Shown here one piece after another: positions 8,144-17,513 of a DNA stretch of 64,000 nt. The stretch is from Mediterranea sp. An20 (lineage in GTDB: Bacteria > Bacteroidota > Bacteroidia > Bacteroidales > Bacteroidaceae): the NCBI RefSeq assembly GCF_002160055.1, contig NZ_NFJV01000011.1, positions 1-64,000 on the forward strand. The letters are read 5' to 3'. The first letter of the stretch is position 1. Each line of letters starts with the position of its first letter. Under the pieces are notes generated by a model. That model was not told the origin of the DNA. It did no database searches and saw only the letters and a program-made list of their open reading frames with translations. The position numbers and the translations under genes are program-made.

Positions 8144-10093
8144 ATGAGTTATCTACGATTTGACAAGACTCTGATGACTAACCTCCAAGAGTCGCTGCCG
8201 CGGGAAATTCTCCGGACGAATAAATCGGGCGCTTATCATTGTACGTCTATTGTGGATTGCAACACACGCAAGTATCATGGCTTGCTGGTGATTCCCGTAC
8301 CCAATCTGGACGATGAGAATCACGTGCTGCTGTCTTCGTTGGACGAGACGGTGATTCAACACGGTGCCGAATTCAATCTGGGCCTGCATTATTATGGCAA
8401 CGGGCACTTCAGCCCCAACGGGCACAAGTACATCCGCGAATTTGACTGCGAGCACATTCCCGCCACCACCTACCGCGTGGGCGGCGTCATTCTGCGCAAA
8501 GAGAAAATCTTTGTCCATCACGAAAACCGTATCCTCATCCGTTACACGCTGGTCGACGCACATTCTGCCACCACGCTCCGCTTCCGCCCCTTCCTGGCGT
8601 TCCGCAGCGTGCGTGAATATACTCATGAGAATGCGCAGGCCAGCCGCGATTATCAATTGGTGGAGAATGGTATCAAGACTTGCATGTATCCCGGCTATCC
8701 CGAACTCTACATGCAGCTGAACAAGAAAAATGAGTTCCATTTCCAGCCCGACTGGTACCGGGGCATCGTCTACACCAAGGAGCAGGAACGCGGGTATGAT
8801 TTCAACGAAGACCTCTACGTGCCCGGTTACTTCGAGGTAGACATCAAGAAGGGCGAAAGCATCGTTTTCTCTGCGGGGGTTTCCGAGGTGTCTACCCGAC
8901 GGCTGAAGCAGACTTTCGAAGCCGAGGTGGCCGACCGTACTCCTCGCGACAGCTTCCTGCACTGCCTTACCAACTCTGCCCACCAGTTCCACAACAAGCA
9001 GGGGGATGAGCACTATGTGTTGGCTGGCTATCCTTGGTTCAAGTGCCGTGCGCGCGACTTGTTTGTTTCCTTGCCGGGACTTACACTGGCCATTGACGAG
9101 CAGGACGAGTTCGAGGATGCCATGAAGACAGCATCGAAAGCTCTCCGGCAGTTTATGGCAGGCGAGCCTTCTACTTACAAGATTTACGAGATGGAGCATC
9201 CCGACGTACTGCTCTGGGCGATATGGACCTTGCAGCAGTATGCCAAATTCACTTCGCGTCAGCGTTGCAGGGAGATGTATGGCGATCTTATGCGCGAAAT
9301 CATGAAGTACCTCTTGAGCCGCAAGCACGACAATCTCTTCCTTCACGACAACGGTCTGCTCTATACCAATGGCACCGACCGTGCCGTGACATGGATGAAC
9401 TCTACGGCCAACGGCCGTCCTGTCATTCCGCGCACGGGATATATTGTCGAAGTCAATGCCTTGTGGTATAACGCTCTCCGCTTCGGGGCTGATATGGCTC
9501 GCGAGAACGGCGATGAAGTAGGAGCTAATACCCTGGAGGCACAGGCTGAGGTGACAGGCAAGTCGTTCGTCGAAGTATTCCGCAACGAATACGGTTATCT
9601 CTTCGACTATGTAGACGGATACATGATGGATTGGAGCGTGCGGCCAAATATGATTTTTGCTGTGGCTCTGGATTATTCTCCGTTGGATAAGACTCAGAAG
9701 AAACAGGTGCTCGACATTGTGACGAAGGAATTGCTTACGCCCAAGGGACTTCGTACCCTCAGCCCCAAGAGCGGCGGGTACAATCCTAACTATGTGGGAC
9801 CGCAGACACAGCGCGACTATGCTTATCACCAGGGTACTGCCTGGCCGTGGCTGTTGGGATTCTATGCGGAGGCTTATTTGCGCGTCTACAAAATGAGCGG
9901 ACTGTCTTTCCTGGAGCGTGCTCTTATCGGTATGGAAGATGAAATGACTTGCCATTGCATCGGCACGCTGCCTGAATTGTTCGACGGTAACCCGCCCTTT
10001 ACGGGGCGCGGCGCGGTGTCTTTCGCTATGAACGTGGCCGAAATACTGCGCGCACTGAGATTATTGTCCAAGTATAACAACAACGCAGAATGA
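8144..10093 (+). CDS. Amylo-alpha-1,6-glucosidase (glycogen debranching enzyme family)
   Basis: This enzyme is predicted to hydrolyse alpha-1,6 branch points of glycogen or maltodextrins. The 649 residues comprise an N-terminal beta-rich domain opening with LPREILRTNKSGAYHCTSIV and a C-terminal alpha/alpha barrel of the GDE_C type, with GYPWFKCRARDLFVSLPGL and GTAWPWLLGFYAEAYLR as the recognisable active-site loops. There is no signal peptide, so it acts in the cytoplasm. It starts a tightly spaced cluster with a GT4 glycosyltransferase (13 bp downstream) and a GH57 enzyme. This three-gene order is familiar from Bacteroides genomes and points to storage-glucan turnover. Confidence 0.9.
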   Translation: MSYLRFDKTLMTNLQESLPREILRTNKSGAYHCTSIVDCNTRKYHGLLVIPVPNLDDENHVLLSSLDETVIQHGAEFNLGLHYYGNGHFSPNGHKYIREFDCEHIPATTYRVGGVILRKEKIFVHHENRILIRYTLVDAHSATTLRFRPFLAFRSVREYTHENAQASRDYQLVENGIKTCMYPGYPELYMQLNKKNEFHFQPDWYRGIVYTKEQERGYDFNEDLYVPGYFEVDIKKGESIVFSAGVSEVSTRRLKQTFEAEVADRTPRDSFLHCLTNSAHQFHNKQGDEHYVLAGYPWFKCRARDLFVSLPGLTLAIDEQDEFEDAMKTASKALRQFMAGEPSTYKIYEMEHPDVLLWAIWTLQQYAKFTSRQRCREMYGDLMREIMKYLLSRKHDNLFLHDNGLLYTNGTDRAVTWMNSTANGRPVIPRTGYIVEVNALWYNALRFGADMARENGDEVGANTLEAQAEVTGKSFVEVFRNEYGYLFDYVDGYMMDWSVRPNMIFAVALDYSPLDKTQKKQVLDIVTKELLTPKGLRTLSPKSGGYNPNYVGPQTQRDYAYHQGTAWPWLLGFYAEAYLRVYKMSGLSFLERALIGMEDEMTCHCIGTLPELFDGNPPFTGRGAVSFAMNVAEILRALRLLSKYNNNAE

Positions 10094-10106
10094 TAGGAGG
10101 AAGCAA

Positions 10107-11372
10107 ATGAAAGTTTTAATGTTCGGATGGGAATTTCCTCCCAAAATATACGGCGGCCTCGCTGTCGCTACGTACGGAATCACCAAAGGTTTGAGCATTC
10201 AGGGCGACGTGGAAACCACGTTCTGTATGCCTAAGCCTTCGGGGCAGGAAGAAAAGTTCCTGAATATCATTGGCATGAATCAAGTGCCTATCGTGTGGCG
10301 CGATATGGATTACAATTATCTCCAGTCGCGCATTGGTCCGGGTATGACGCCTGAGCTTTACTACGATTTGCGCAACCACATCTATGCTGATTTTTCCTAC
10401 ATGCACGTCAACGACTTGGGGTGTATGGAGTTTGCCGGTGGCTATCCGTCCAACCTGAATGATGAAATCAATAACTTTTCTATCATTGCAGGCGTAGTGG
10501 CCCGCCAGCAGCAGTTTGATATTATCCATGCCCACGACTGGCTGACTTATCCTGCCGGCGTACATGCCAAGATGGTGAGCGGCAAACCTTTGTGTATACA
10601 TGTACATGCTACGGACTTCGACCGTTCGCGCGGTAAGGTTAATCCGACCGTCTACGGTATTGAGAAAAACGGTATGGATTATGCCGATTGCATCATGTGT
10701 GTATCTGAACTGACACGGCGCACGGTCATTAACGAGTATCACCAAGATCCACGTAAGGTTTTCGCTGTGCATAATGCCGTTTATCCCTTGTCGCAGGAGT
10801 ATCAGGATATCCCGCGTCCGGAGCATAAAGAAAAGATTGTCACTTTCTTGGGACGTATCACCATGCAGAAGGGACCGGAATACTTTGTGGAGGCAGCTGC
10901 CATGGTGCTGAAACGTGCGCGCAACATCCGTTTCGTCATGGCTGGATCGGGTGACATGCTCAATGCCATGATTAATCTGGCTGCCGAGCGTGGCATTGCC
11001 GACCGCTTCCATTTCCCCGGTTTCATGAAAGGCAAGCAGGTGTATGAGGTCTACAAGAACAGCGATGTCTTTGTTATGCCTTCGGTGTCAGAGCCTTTTG
11101 GCATTGCACCTCTTGAAGCCATGCAGTGCGGCACGCCGTCTATCATCTCCAAGCAATCGGGCTGCGGCGAAATACTGACCAATGTCATCAAGACTGATTA
11201 CTGGGATATCCATGCTATGGCCGACTATATTCATTCTATCTGTACCAATCCTGCCTTGTTCAAGTACTTGCAGGAAGAGGGCAAGAAGGAAGTGGACGGT
11301 ATTACGTGGGAAAAAGTGGCCTTGAAGATTCGTGGCCTTTACGAGAACGTTTTAAAGAATTATAACAGGTAA
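10107..11372 (+). CDS. GT4-family glycosyltransferase, probable glycogen synthase
   Basis: This is a full-length 421-residue GT-B fold enzyme. The N-terminal half starts MKVLMFGWEFPPKIYGGLAV, with the glycine-rich donor loop, and includes HAHDWLTYPAGVHAKMVSGK. The C-terminal half contains FLGRITMQKGPEYFVEAA and the EX7E motif EPFGIAPLEAMQCGTPSII. These features fit the GT4-type synthases that build alpha-1,4-glucan, and the neighbouring debranching and GH57 genes support that role. Since the GT5 protein nearby is only half length, this is the likely functional elongating enzyme. The nucleotide donor (UDP- or ADP-glucose) cannot be decided from sequence alone. Confidence 0.88.
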   Translation: MKVLMFGWEFPPKIYGGLAVATYGITKGLSIQGDVETTFCMPKPSGQEEKFLNIIGMNQVPIVWRDMDYNYLQSRIGPGMTPELYYDLRNHIYADFSYMHVNDLGCMEFAGGYPSNLNDEINNFSIIAGVVARQQQFDIIHAHDWLTYPAGVHAKMVSGKPLCIHVHATDFDRSRGKVNPTVYGIEKNGMDYADCIMCVSELTRRTVINEYHQDPRKVFAVHNAVYPLSQEYQDIPRPEHKEKIVTFLGRITMQKGPEYFVEAAAMVLKRARNIRFVMAGSGDMLNAMINLAAERGIADRFHFPGFMKGKQVYEVYKNSDVFVMPSVSEPFGIAPLEAMQCGTPSIISKQSGCGEILTNVIKTDYWDIHAMADYIHSICTNPALFKYLQEEGKKEVDGITWEKVALKIRGLYENVLKNYNR

Positions 11373-11396
11373 CAAACCCTCAAACTACATCTAACA

Positions 11397-12746
11397 ATGA
11401 GAACGATTTGTCTTTATTTCGAGATACACCAAATTATCCATCTGAAGCGTTACCGTTTCTTCGACATCGGTAATGACCACTATTATTACGACGACTATGC
11501 CAATGAAACGGGCATGACCGATGTCGCCGAGCGTTCGTACATCCCGGCCTTGAGCACTCTTATCGAGATGGCGAAAAAGTCGGAAGGTGCTTTCAAGGTG
11601 GCTCTGTCTATTTCGGGCGTGGCTTTGGAACAGATGGAAATTTACACGCCTGCTGTCATTGACCTGTTGCACCAGCTGAATGATACGGGCTGCTGCGAGT
11701 TCCTGGCTGAACCTTACTCTCATGGGTTGTCTTCATTGGCCAACGAAGACTGCTTCAAAGAAGAAGTCATGCGCCAGGCTGCCAAGATTAAGGAGATGTT
11801 TGGAAAGATGCCGAAAGTATTCCGCAACTCCAGTCTTATTTATTCTGACGAAATCGGTGCCGTAGTGGCAAGTATGGGTTTCAAAGGCATGCTGACCGAA
11901 GGAGCCAAGCACGTGTTGGGATGGAAGAGTCCGCACTATGTATACCACTGCAATATGAATCCCAACCTGAAGTTGCTGTTGCGTGACTTCAAGCTGTCCG
12001 ATGACATCAGCCTGCGTTTCTCTAACTCAGAGTGGAATGAATTCCCGCTTTTTGCCGACCGTTATATCGGCTGGATTGATTCCATGCCTCAGGAAGAGCA
12101 GGTTATCAACATCTTCATGGAATTGAGTGCGCTTGGTATCTCGCAGCCCTTGTCGTCCAATATCCTGGAGTTCATCAAGGCTTTGCCTGCTTGTGCCAAG
12201 GAAAAAGGTATTACTTTCTCTACGCCGAGCGAAGTTATTTCCAAGTTGAAATCTGTGTCTCAACTGGATGTGCCCTATCCGTTGTCGTGGCTGGACGAGG
12301 AGCGCGATACAAGCTGTCTGCTGGGCAACGTGATGCAGCGTGAGGCTTTTGATAAGCTCTATAGCGTGGCTGAGCGTGTTCATCTTTGTGAGGACCGCCG
12401 TATCAAGCAGGACTGGGATTACTTGCAAGCCAGCAACAACTTCCGTTTCATGACAACAAAGAACAGCGGTGTGGGATTGAATCGCGGTATTTACGAGTCC
12501 TCGTTTGATGCTTTCACCAATTATATGAATATCTTGGGCGACTTTATCAGCCGTGTGAACTCTCTCTATCCCGTGGATGTAGACAATGAGGAACTGAACC
12601 CGTTGTTGACCACCATTAGAAATCAGGGCATTGAGATTGAAGAGTTGCGTAAGGAATTGGAAAAGGCTGAGGCTAAGCTGAAGAAAGAGGAAAAGCCTGC
12701 TCCAAAGCGCAGAACTGCTGCTAAGAAAGCAGACGATGCACAATAA
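11397..12746 (+). CDS. GH57-family alpha-amylase or branching-type enzyme
   Basis: The GH57 fold is indicated by the N-terminal CLYFEIHQ (family region 1, usually HxHQP), by FLAEPYSHGLSSL, whose glutamate fits the family nucleophile region, and by a domain of about 300 residues. Family members hydrolyse or transfer alpha-1,4-glucans. After about residue 400 the protein continues into a charged helix (EELRKELEKAEAKLKKEEK) and a basic tail (PAPKRRTAAKKADDAQ) that is not part of the catalytic fold. It is the third gene of the glucan cluster, 24 bp after the GT4 gene. A 13-bp terminator stem follows it. Confidence 0.87.
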   Translation: MRTICLYFEIHQIIHLKRYRFFDIGNDHYYYDDYANETGMTDVAERSYIPALSTLIEMAKKSEGAFKVALSISGVALEQMEIYTPAVIDLLHQLNDTGCCEFLAEPYSHGLSSLANEDCFKEEVMRQAAKIKEMFGKMPKVFRNSSLIYSDEIGAVVASMGFKGMLTEGAKHVLGWKSPHYVYHCNMNPNLKLLLRDFKLSDDISLRFSNSEWNEFPLFADRYIGWIDSMPQEEQVINIFMELSALGISQPLSSNILEFIKALPACAKEKGITFSTPSEVISKLKSVSQLDVPYPLSWLDEERDTSCLLGNVMQREAFDKLYSVAERVHLCEDRRIKQDWDYLQASNNFRFMTTKNSGVGLNRGIYESSFDAFTNYMNILGDFISRVNSLYPVDVDNEELNPLLTTIRNQGIEIEELRKELEKAEAKLKKEEKPAPKRRTAAKKADDAQ

Positions 12747-12783
12747 GAAGAAACTGTTTACTTCTTCTTGTTTCTTATAAGAA

Positions 12784-12822
12784 AAAAGCTCTCACCTGTT
12801 GGTTTGGGTGAGAGCTTTTATT
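12784..12822. terminator. Strong bidirectional terminator after the GH57 gene
   Basis: AAAAGCTCTCACC pairs perfectly with GGTGAGAGCTTTT around a 10-nt loop, flanked by A and T runs. It lies between the convergent GH57 and DUF4270 genes. Confidence 0.85.
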
Positions 12823-12934
12823 GTAGAATCAGATGAACAAAAGTTGCTTCATTGTTGGATTCTGTATGCCATGCCGTTTATGGCATTATCGGGCATTTTA
12901 TGGCGTACATGTTCTATGGCGTGCATGCCTTTAT

Positions 12935-14512
12935 TCATTCATAAAAGTGCGTGTAGGTTACTTCTAATTTCAGCGGATTCTTTAGCGGAGTACCTTCGCC
13001 GCCTTCACGTTCCGGTCCTCCTTGCAGCCTGGTATAGCTCGGCGCTAAATTATGCTGGATGCCAATGATGCGTGCTGTTTGGCTACTGCTGGAACTGGAA
13101 GAAGTATCGTAAGTGACATTGACAGGTATCAGCAGCACTTTATTCCAATCGGGATGCTCGTTCATCCATTGCTCTTCGTTCCAGTTGCTTCCAGCTTCCT
13201 GCTGTGCCTGCCGTTTTTCGTTGATGCAGGTTGTTACCAGACGGGCTATATTCCGGAACGTATATTGGTTGGTGCCAGTATTATTATGTGTTGTTACGTA
13301 AGAAGTGATATTGTCGGGCACGTCATTGTTCTCGAAGAAGTCAATGTAATCTTGCTTGCGCACTAACAGCACCTGGCTGGGGGCACTCATGCTGAAGTCG
13401 TGCTTGTCTTCCTGGCGGTAGTTGGTGAAAGTCAGGCGGGCTGCGTTCAGCGTGTCGTTGGCCAGTTGCTCATAGATTTCATCATAAGGAAGGGTAGCTT
13501 GCGTGAAAATACCTGCCGGTGACTTTAGGTACGTCCAATCCTTTTCGGCAGCCTTGGCAATAAGCTTCTCTGTGTTGGCGAAATGATTGATTTGCGATAC
13601 CTCCTTAGTAGAAGAGAATACAGTGTTTATGCCGTAATAGGTGGAATCTGTTCCATCTGCCTTCTTAAGTTTCACGCCTGTACTGTCGTTGGTATAGTAG
13701 AATTGGAATTGCAGGCGAAGGTCTACGCGGTCGGCGTAAAGAATCGTTCCGTCACCTTGGTCGGTAGTCAGATATACCCCGTTAAATATATTGTTTTTCA
13801 CCAGTGCGTCCGCTCCACGGAACAGTTCGGGATTGGCTCGGTAGGGTTCAAGAATGCGTTTCTGTCCGAATTCTTCCGGGTCGAGTCTGAAGATGATGCT
13901 CGGCGAGTAGGTAGAATTGCCGCTGGAATCGGTTGCGTTACGTACCGAATCGGGTACAGTTGTGTCGTAGGCCGAATAGGCAACGCGTCCTAACAATCCG
14001 CTTTCATCATAATATTGTTTCGGGTCCAGATTGGTATAGCGTTGGTCGTAATCGAGCGCAGTGTTCAGTTCGTACGCACTCATGCGGCAAGCGTTGAGTG
14101 AATCGCCGAACCAATTGCTATAAAACACCACCAACTGTACCGCCGTCACACTGTCTCCCGTTATGGCACCGGTAGCCTTAATGGCGTTTCCTTCCTCATC
14201 CCAATCCGTTTCTTTGTAAACTTCGGGTAGCGAAAAGTTTTCTGTACTGGCCAGGGCAGTAAGGAATCCGGCCTCGTAGTATCCAAAATCAGGGTCACTG
14301 AAGCGTCCGATATATCCTGTGCTGGATTTGGCGAATACGGATTCGGCCAAGACTGATTCTGTCATTACATCAAAAGAAACAGTATGCGCCGACATTTCAT
14401 CGGAGCTGGGCAGCATGTCCATGCCCAGCGAGCCTGTTTCTTCGTCGCAAGCGGAGAACACCGCGATGGCGGCGAGTAAGGCTCCAAGATGCTTCCATTT
14501 CATAGTTGTCAA
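12935..14512 (-). CDS. DUF4270-family lipoprotein
   Basis: This 525-residue predicted outer-membrane lipoprotein has a signal peptide ending at Cys22 (AVFSACDEE). It contains the beta-rich repeats typical of DUF4270, for example DSVTAVQLVVFYSNWFGDS, GQKRILEPYR and VDLRLQFQFYYTND. The family is found in Bacteroidetes and its function is unknown. It sits 28 bp downstream of the GT5 half-protein on the same strand, so the two are co-transcribed. This arrangement beside glycogen genes is one I recall from other Bacteroides, but the link to glucan metabolism is only positional. Confidence 0.85.
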   Translation of the reverse strand: MTTMKWKHLGALLAAIAVFSACDEETGSLGMDMLPSSDEMSAHTVSFDVMTESVLAESVFAKSSTGYIGRFSDPDFGYYEAGFLTALASTENFSLPEVYKETDWDEEGNAIKATGAITGDSVTAVQLVVFYSNWFGDSLNACRMSAYELNTALDYDQRYTNLDPKQYYDESGLLGRVAYSAYDTTVPDSVRNATDSSGNSTYSPSIIFRLDPEEFGQKRILEPYRANPELFRGADALVKNNIFNGVYLTTDQGDGTILYADRVDLRLQFQFYYTNDSTGVKLKKADGTDSTYYGINTVFSSTKEVSQINHFANTEKLIAKAAEKDWTYLKSPAGIFTQATLPYDEIYEQLANDTLNAARLTFTNYRQEDKHDFSMSAPSQVLLVRKQDYIDFFENNDVPDNITSYVTTHNNTGTNQYTFRNIARLVTTCINEKRQAQQEAGSNWNEEQWMNEHPDWNKVLLIPVNVTYDTSSSSSSSQTARIIGIQHNLAPSYTRLQGGPEREGGEGTPLKNPLKLEVTYTHFYE

Positions 14513-14540
14513 GTAGTAATGTATCTGAATGAGATGTTAG

Positions 14541-15371
14541 TTATTCTTCTTCATTGCCTTCCGAACCTGCTACTAAGTCGTAGAAACTGTTGCAGGCGTC
14601 AGCATAATTGTCGGCGGCATATTCCAAGAAAGGTTTGCCGCTTTGGCGGGCGTACTCCAGCAATTCGGGAGCCACCTGTTCGCTTTGCTGCACAATACCG
14701 TCGGAATAATCTATGGCCAGCTTGTTCAGCGCGATAAAGTCTACGGGCGACTTCACTTCGGCCAAGTCTTTCTTAGTTACCCCCTTCACCAATGTCTTGC
14801 TGACAAAGTTTGCTTCGAAAGGCTGTTTAAAGTCGCTTTGGTAGAGTGAGTATATCACTTTGCTGTCGCGGAAGGAAGGTTCGTCCTTGTATGCCCGTTT
14901 GATATAGAGCGGGGCGAGGGCGGTCATCCAGCCGTGGCAATGAATGACATTGGGACACCAGCGCAACTTCTTCACGGTTTCCAGTACACCGCGGGCATAG
15001 AACACGGCACGTTCATCGTTGTCCGTGTATTCGTTGCCGTTCTCATCGGTTGCTTGCAGGCGGTTCTGGAAATAATCGTCGTTGTCGATGAAATAGACCT
15101 GCATTCGGGCAGACTGTATGGAAGCCACTTTGATGATGAGCGGATGGTCGGTGTCATCGATGATGAGGTTCATGCCGGAGAGGCGGATGACTTCGTGCAA
15201 CTGGTTGCGGCGCTCGTTGATGTTTCCCCATTTGGGCATGAATGTCCGTATTTCACGGCCTCTGTCCTGGATGGCAGCGGGCAAGTTCCGGCCCATCAGT
15301 GCTAATTCGGAGTCAGATACGTAAGGAGTAATTTCCTGGGTAATAAATAAAACCTTGTTCACCTTTGTCAT
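14541..15371 (-). CDS. GT5 glycogen/starch synthase, N-terminal half only
   Basis: The 276 residues match only the N-terminal Rossmann domain of GT5 glycogen synthases: KVLFITQEITPYV, FMPKWGNINERRNQLHEVI, and the conserved NVIHCHGWMTALAPLYIK. Full enzymes have about 470-500 residues. The KxGG donor-binding motif expected near residue 15-18 is replaced (SDSELALMGRNLP), and the whole C-terminal nucleotide-sugar domain is absent. No frameshifted remainder follows, because the next gene is a DUF4270 lipoprotein. It is therefore unlikely to be an active synthase by itself. It could be a structural, primer-binding or regulatory partner of the full-length GT4 protein encoded across the divergent spacer. 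A perfect -7 element precedes it. Confidence 0.85.
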   Translation of the reverse strand: MTKVNKVLFITQEITPYVSDSELALMGRNLPAAIQDRGREIRTFMPKWGNINERRNQLHEVIRLSGMNLIIDDTDHPLIIKVASIQSARMQVYFIDNDDYFQNRLQATDENGNEYTDNDERAVFYARGVLETVKKLRWCPNVIHCHGWMTALAPLYIKRAYKDEPSFRDSKVIYSLYQSDFKQPFEANFVSKTLVKGVTKKDLAEVKSPVDFIALNKLAIDYSDGIVQQSEQVAPELLEYARQSGKPFLEYAADNYADACNSFYDLVAGSEGNEEE

Positions 15372-15396
15372 AATCGCAATGTCTCGTTTTATGGTG

Positions 15397-15404
15397 CAAA
15401 GATA
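15397..15404 (-). promoter_or_regulatory. Probable promoter of the GT5-half / DUF4270 operon
   Basis: On the minus strand this reads TATCTTTG, an exact match to the Bacteroides -7 element, 25 bp before the start codon. The -33 box is not clear. Confidence 0.55.
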
Positions 15405-16086
15405 CGAAAAAAAACGCTTTGACGTACAGAATACTGATTCCTATTATTCCTTATGATTTGTTAAGCGGTTGTTATTCAGGTTTTTAACATTCTCGTACGG
15501 GCTTGTTTTTAAGGATTTGGACGGGCTGTTGGGTTGAATATTAGCCTGATAGCATGGGGCTGTTATGTTACTTTGAGCTTTCATGGAGAGCATCCGTAGA
15601 GGGATTTTTTTTCTTTTTGGAGCGGGAAAGTCACCTGAAGCATCGCTCTTCCTTCTTGGATGCCCCAACATACTGTCTTTTAGCATATTGCCTGGGAAGA
15701 TGGCTTTTCACGCCTCTTTCACTTCCTTCTTATAGCTTAGGAGCGTGTTCTTAAGCGATAAGAAGCTGTCTGCTAATCTATAAGGAATCTGCTGCTGAAG
15801 TATAGGGCGCCCGTTGCCACTACGGCTGCAGGCTGGCAACAGCATGGACAACCCGTTGGGGTGAAATGGAAAATGGCATCTCCTATCTCATGCCAATCAT
15901 ATTTTTGCTTTCTTTCTTGCAGGTTCAGGATTTTCTTGATAACTTGCCGTTGTGTTTTTTCTGAATTCCTCAGAGTGGTAATTGCTTCAAGCCTGGTGGC
16001 TTGGATATGATTTGTAGGGAAAGAAGAAAACTTTTTCAGCTGATAACTTTAAAACTTAATCAGGTTATAAATCAATAATTTTGTTT
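15405..16086. other. Gene-free divergent spacer
   Basis: About 680 bp separate two divergent genes. A short T-rich frame at 15554-15754 on the plus strand shows no domain or plausible ribosome binding site and I do not call it. The spacer includes a decayed 22-bp repeat array at 15726-15790. The remainder shows no recognisable feature. Confidence 0.55.
15726..15790 (+). repeat. 22-bp degenerate tandem repeat array, site 3
   Basis: The first unit at 15726 reads CTTCTTATAGCTTAGGAGCG. The following 22-bp blocks at 15748 and 15770 contain the same words in inverted orientation (GATAAGAAGC, ATCTATAAGG). This is the most scrambled of the seven sites. Confidence 0.5.
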
Positions 16087-17169
16087 ATGAAAATCAGACT
16101 TGTGATTCTTGCGGGCATCTTGGCACTACAGTCTGCGCTTTCTTTTGCCCAGATTTATCCGGTCAACGCAAAATTGGCCGACAAAAATTCTTTTTCCATG
16201 ATAGTGATTCCCGACCCGCAGAGCTATGTTAAATTTGCAGCGAACCAGCCTCTTTTTGAGTTGCAGACAGCTTGGATTGCCAACAACATAGACACGCTCC
16301 GCATTAAAAGTGTCTTGTGTACCGGCGACTTGGTGGAGCAGAACGAAATCAGAGTGCCGGATTATGTGAACGGTGACCAGACCAGTGAAGAACAATGGCA
16401 ATCTGTATCGCGGGCATTCGAACGTCTGGATCATAAGATTCCCTATGTCGTTTGCACCGGTAATCATGATTATGGGTATCAATCATCGGAAGTCCGCCGC
16501 ACGAACTTGCACCGTTATTTCCCGGCAGAGCGTAACAGTTGTTGGAAGAAAACCTTGGTGGCAGTCGGTACCAATTATGAGGGCATTCCGACTTTGGAAA
16601 ACGCTGCATACGAGTTGGTGACAGACACGTGGGGAAAACTGTTGGTGGTTTCTCTTGAATTCTCTCCGCGCGATGAGGCCATCGAATGGGCCAAAAGCGT
16701 GGTCGGAAGTCCGCAATATAAACATCACAAGGTTATTCTGCTGACACACTCTTTCTTGGACTATAAGGGAGAACGTTTTGTGAGTGAGGACAATTACCGG
16801 ATGAGACCGGCCAATTATCCGGAAGCTGTCTGGCAGAAGTTGGTTTATCCGTCGGACAACATTCGGCTGGTGGTGTGCGGCCATGAATGTCTGAACACCC
16901 GCGATTACTCCAAGCAGGTAAGTTTCCGCACCGACAAGAACCACCTCGGCAAGTCGGTGGCACAGATGATGTTTAATGCCCAGACAGCTGACGGGCAATG
17001 GTTTGGCAACGGTGGAGATGGCTGGTTGCGCATCTTGGAATTCAAGCCGGATGGTAAGACTATCGGCGTGCGTACCTTCTCGCCCCTGTTCGCTTTGTCG
17101 CCCCTGACGGAGAAGCTGGCCTGGCGCACGGCTTCTTACGACCAGTTTGACATTGTTATTGACGAATGA
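16087..17169 (+). CDS. Exported calcineurin-like metallophosphoesterase
   Basis: This 360-residue protein has a signal peptide (MKIRLVILAGILALQSALSF then AQ) and the five metal-binding blocks of the metallophosphoesterase family: IPDPQSYV (Gln replacing the usual His), TGDLVEQN, GNHDYGY, LLTHSFLDY and VVCGHECLN. It is therefore a periplasmic or exported phosphatase or phosphodiesterase of unknown substrate. I chose the ATG at 16087 rather than the TTG at 16081. It lies alone between the divergent GT5 gene and panC. A GC-rich palindrome (17245-17266) follows the stop. Confidence 0.88.
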   Translation: MKIRLVILAGILALQSALSFAQIYPVNAKLADKNSFSMIVIPDPQSYVKFAANQPLFELQTAWIANNIDTLRIKSVLCTGDLVEQNEIRVPDYVNGDQTSEEQWQSVSRAFERLDHKIPYVVCTGNHDYGYQSSEVRRTNLHRYFPAERNSCWKKTLVAVGTNYEGIPTLENAAYELVTDTWGKLLVVSLEFSPRDEAIEWAKSVVGSPQYKHHKVILLTHSFLDYKGERFVSEDNYRMRPANYPEAVWQKLVYPSDNIRLVVCGHECLNTRDYSKQVSFRTDKNHLGKSVAQMMFNAQTADGQWFGNGGDGWLRILEFKPDGKTIGVRTFSPLFALSPLTEKLAWRTASYDQFDIVIDE

Positions 17170-17513
17170 ACCGTGGGTTCTGTGTTATCTACGCCTGAAA
17201 ATACCCCGTTGAAGCCGGGGCTCTTCCAGGAAGAAAATAGCCGGACAGGTCCTGTCTGGGACCTGTTCTGGCAATTGTGTTGGCATAAATTTGCACGATT
17301 CCTTCGTTATGTGGCAAATAATGACTTATTTTGCACCCGCTTAGCAGCGGCATGGGCTCGTTGTCAAGCGGGAAACGGTGTGGACAGACAAGCAATGTTG
17401 ATTCTCTGTAGATTGTTTGGATAGAGGGAATGACGGAATGAGCGTTGCCTGCGGTGCCATATCGTAGATAGTAAAGTCGATTTGTAGCTATTTTTACATA
17501 ACTTTTCTGTGCA
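17170..17513. other. panC upstream region
   Basis: This 344-bp spacer has no convincing coding frame. It holds a perfect 8-bp stem (ACAGGTCC with GGACCTGT, 17245-17266). TAAATTTG at 17286-17293 fits the -7 consensus but lacks a -33 box. If that promoter is real, panC has a leader of about 220 nt. Confidence 0.45.

Noticed and set aside
12840-12925. Further 22-bp array suggested by repeated TATGGC words.
   Set aside because: The spacing is 20 and 16 bp, and the sequence lacks the CTTGGAAGC core.
15554-15754. A 66-codon frame upstream of the exported phosphoesterase gene.
   Set aside because: It is T-rich with no recognisable domain or ribosome binding site, and its end lies in a repeat array.
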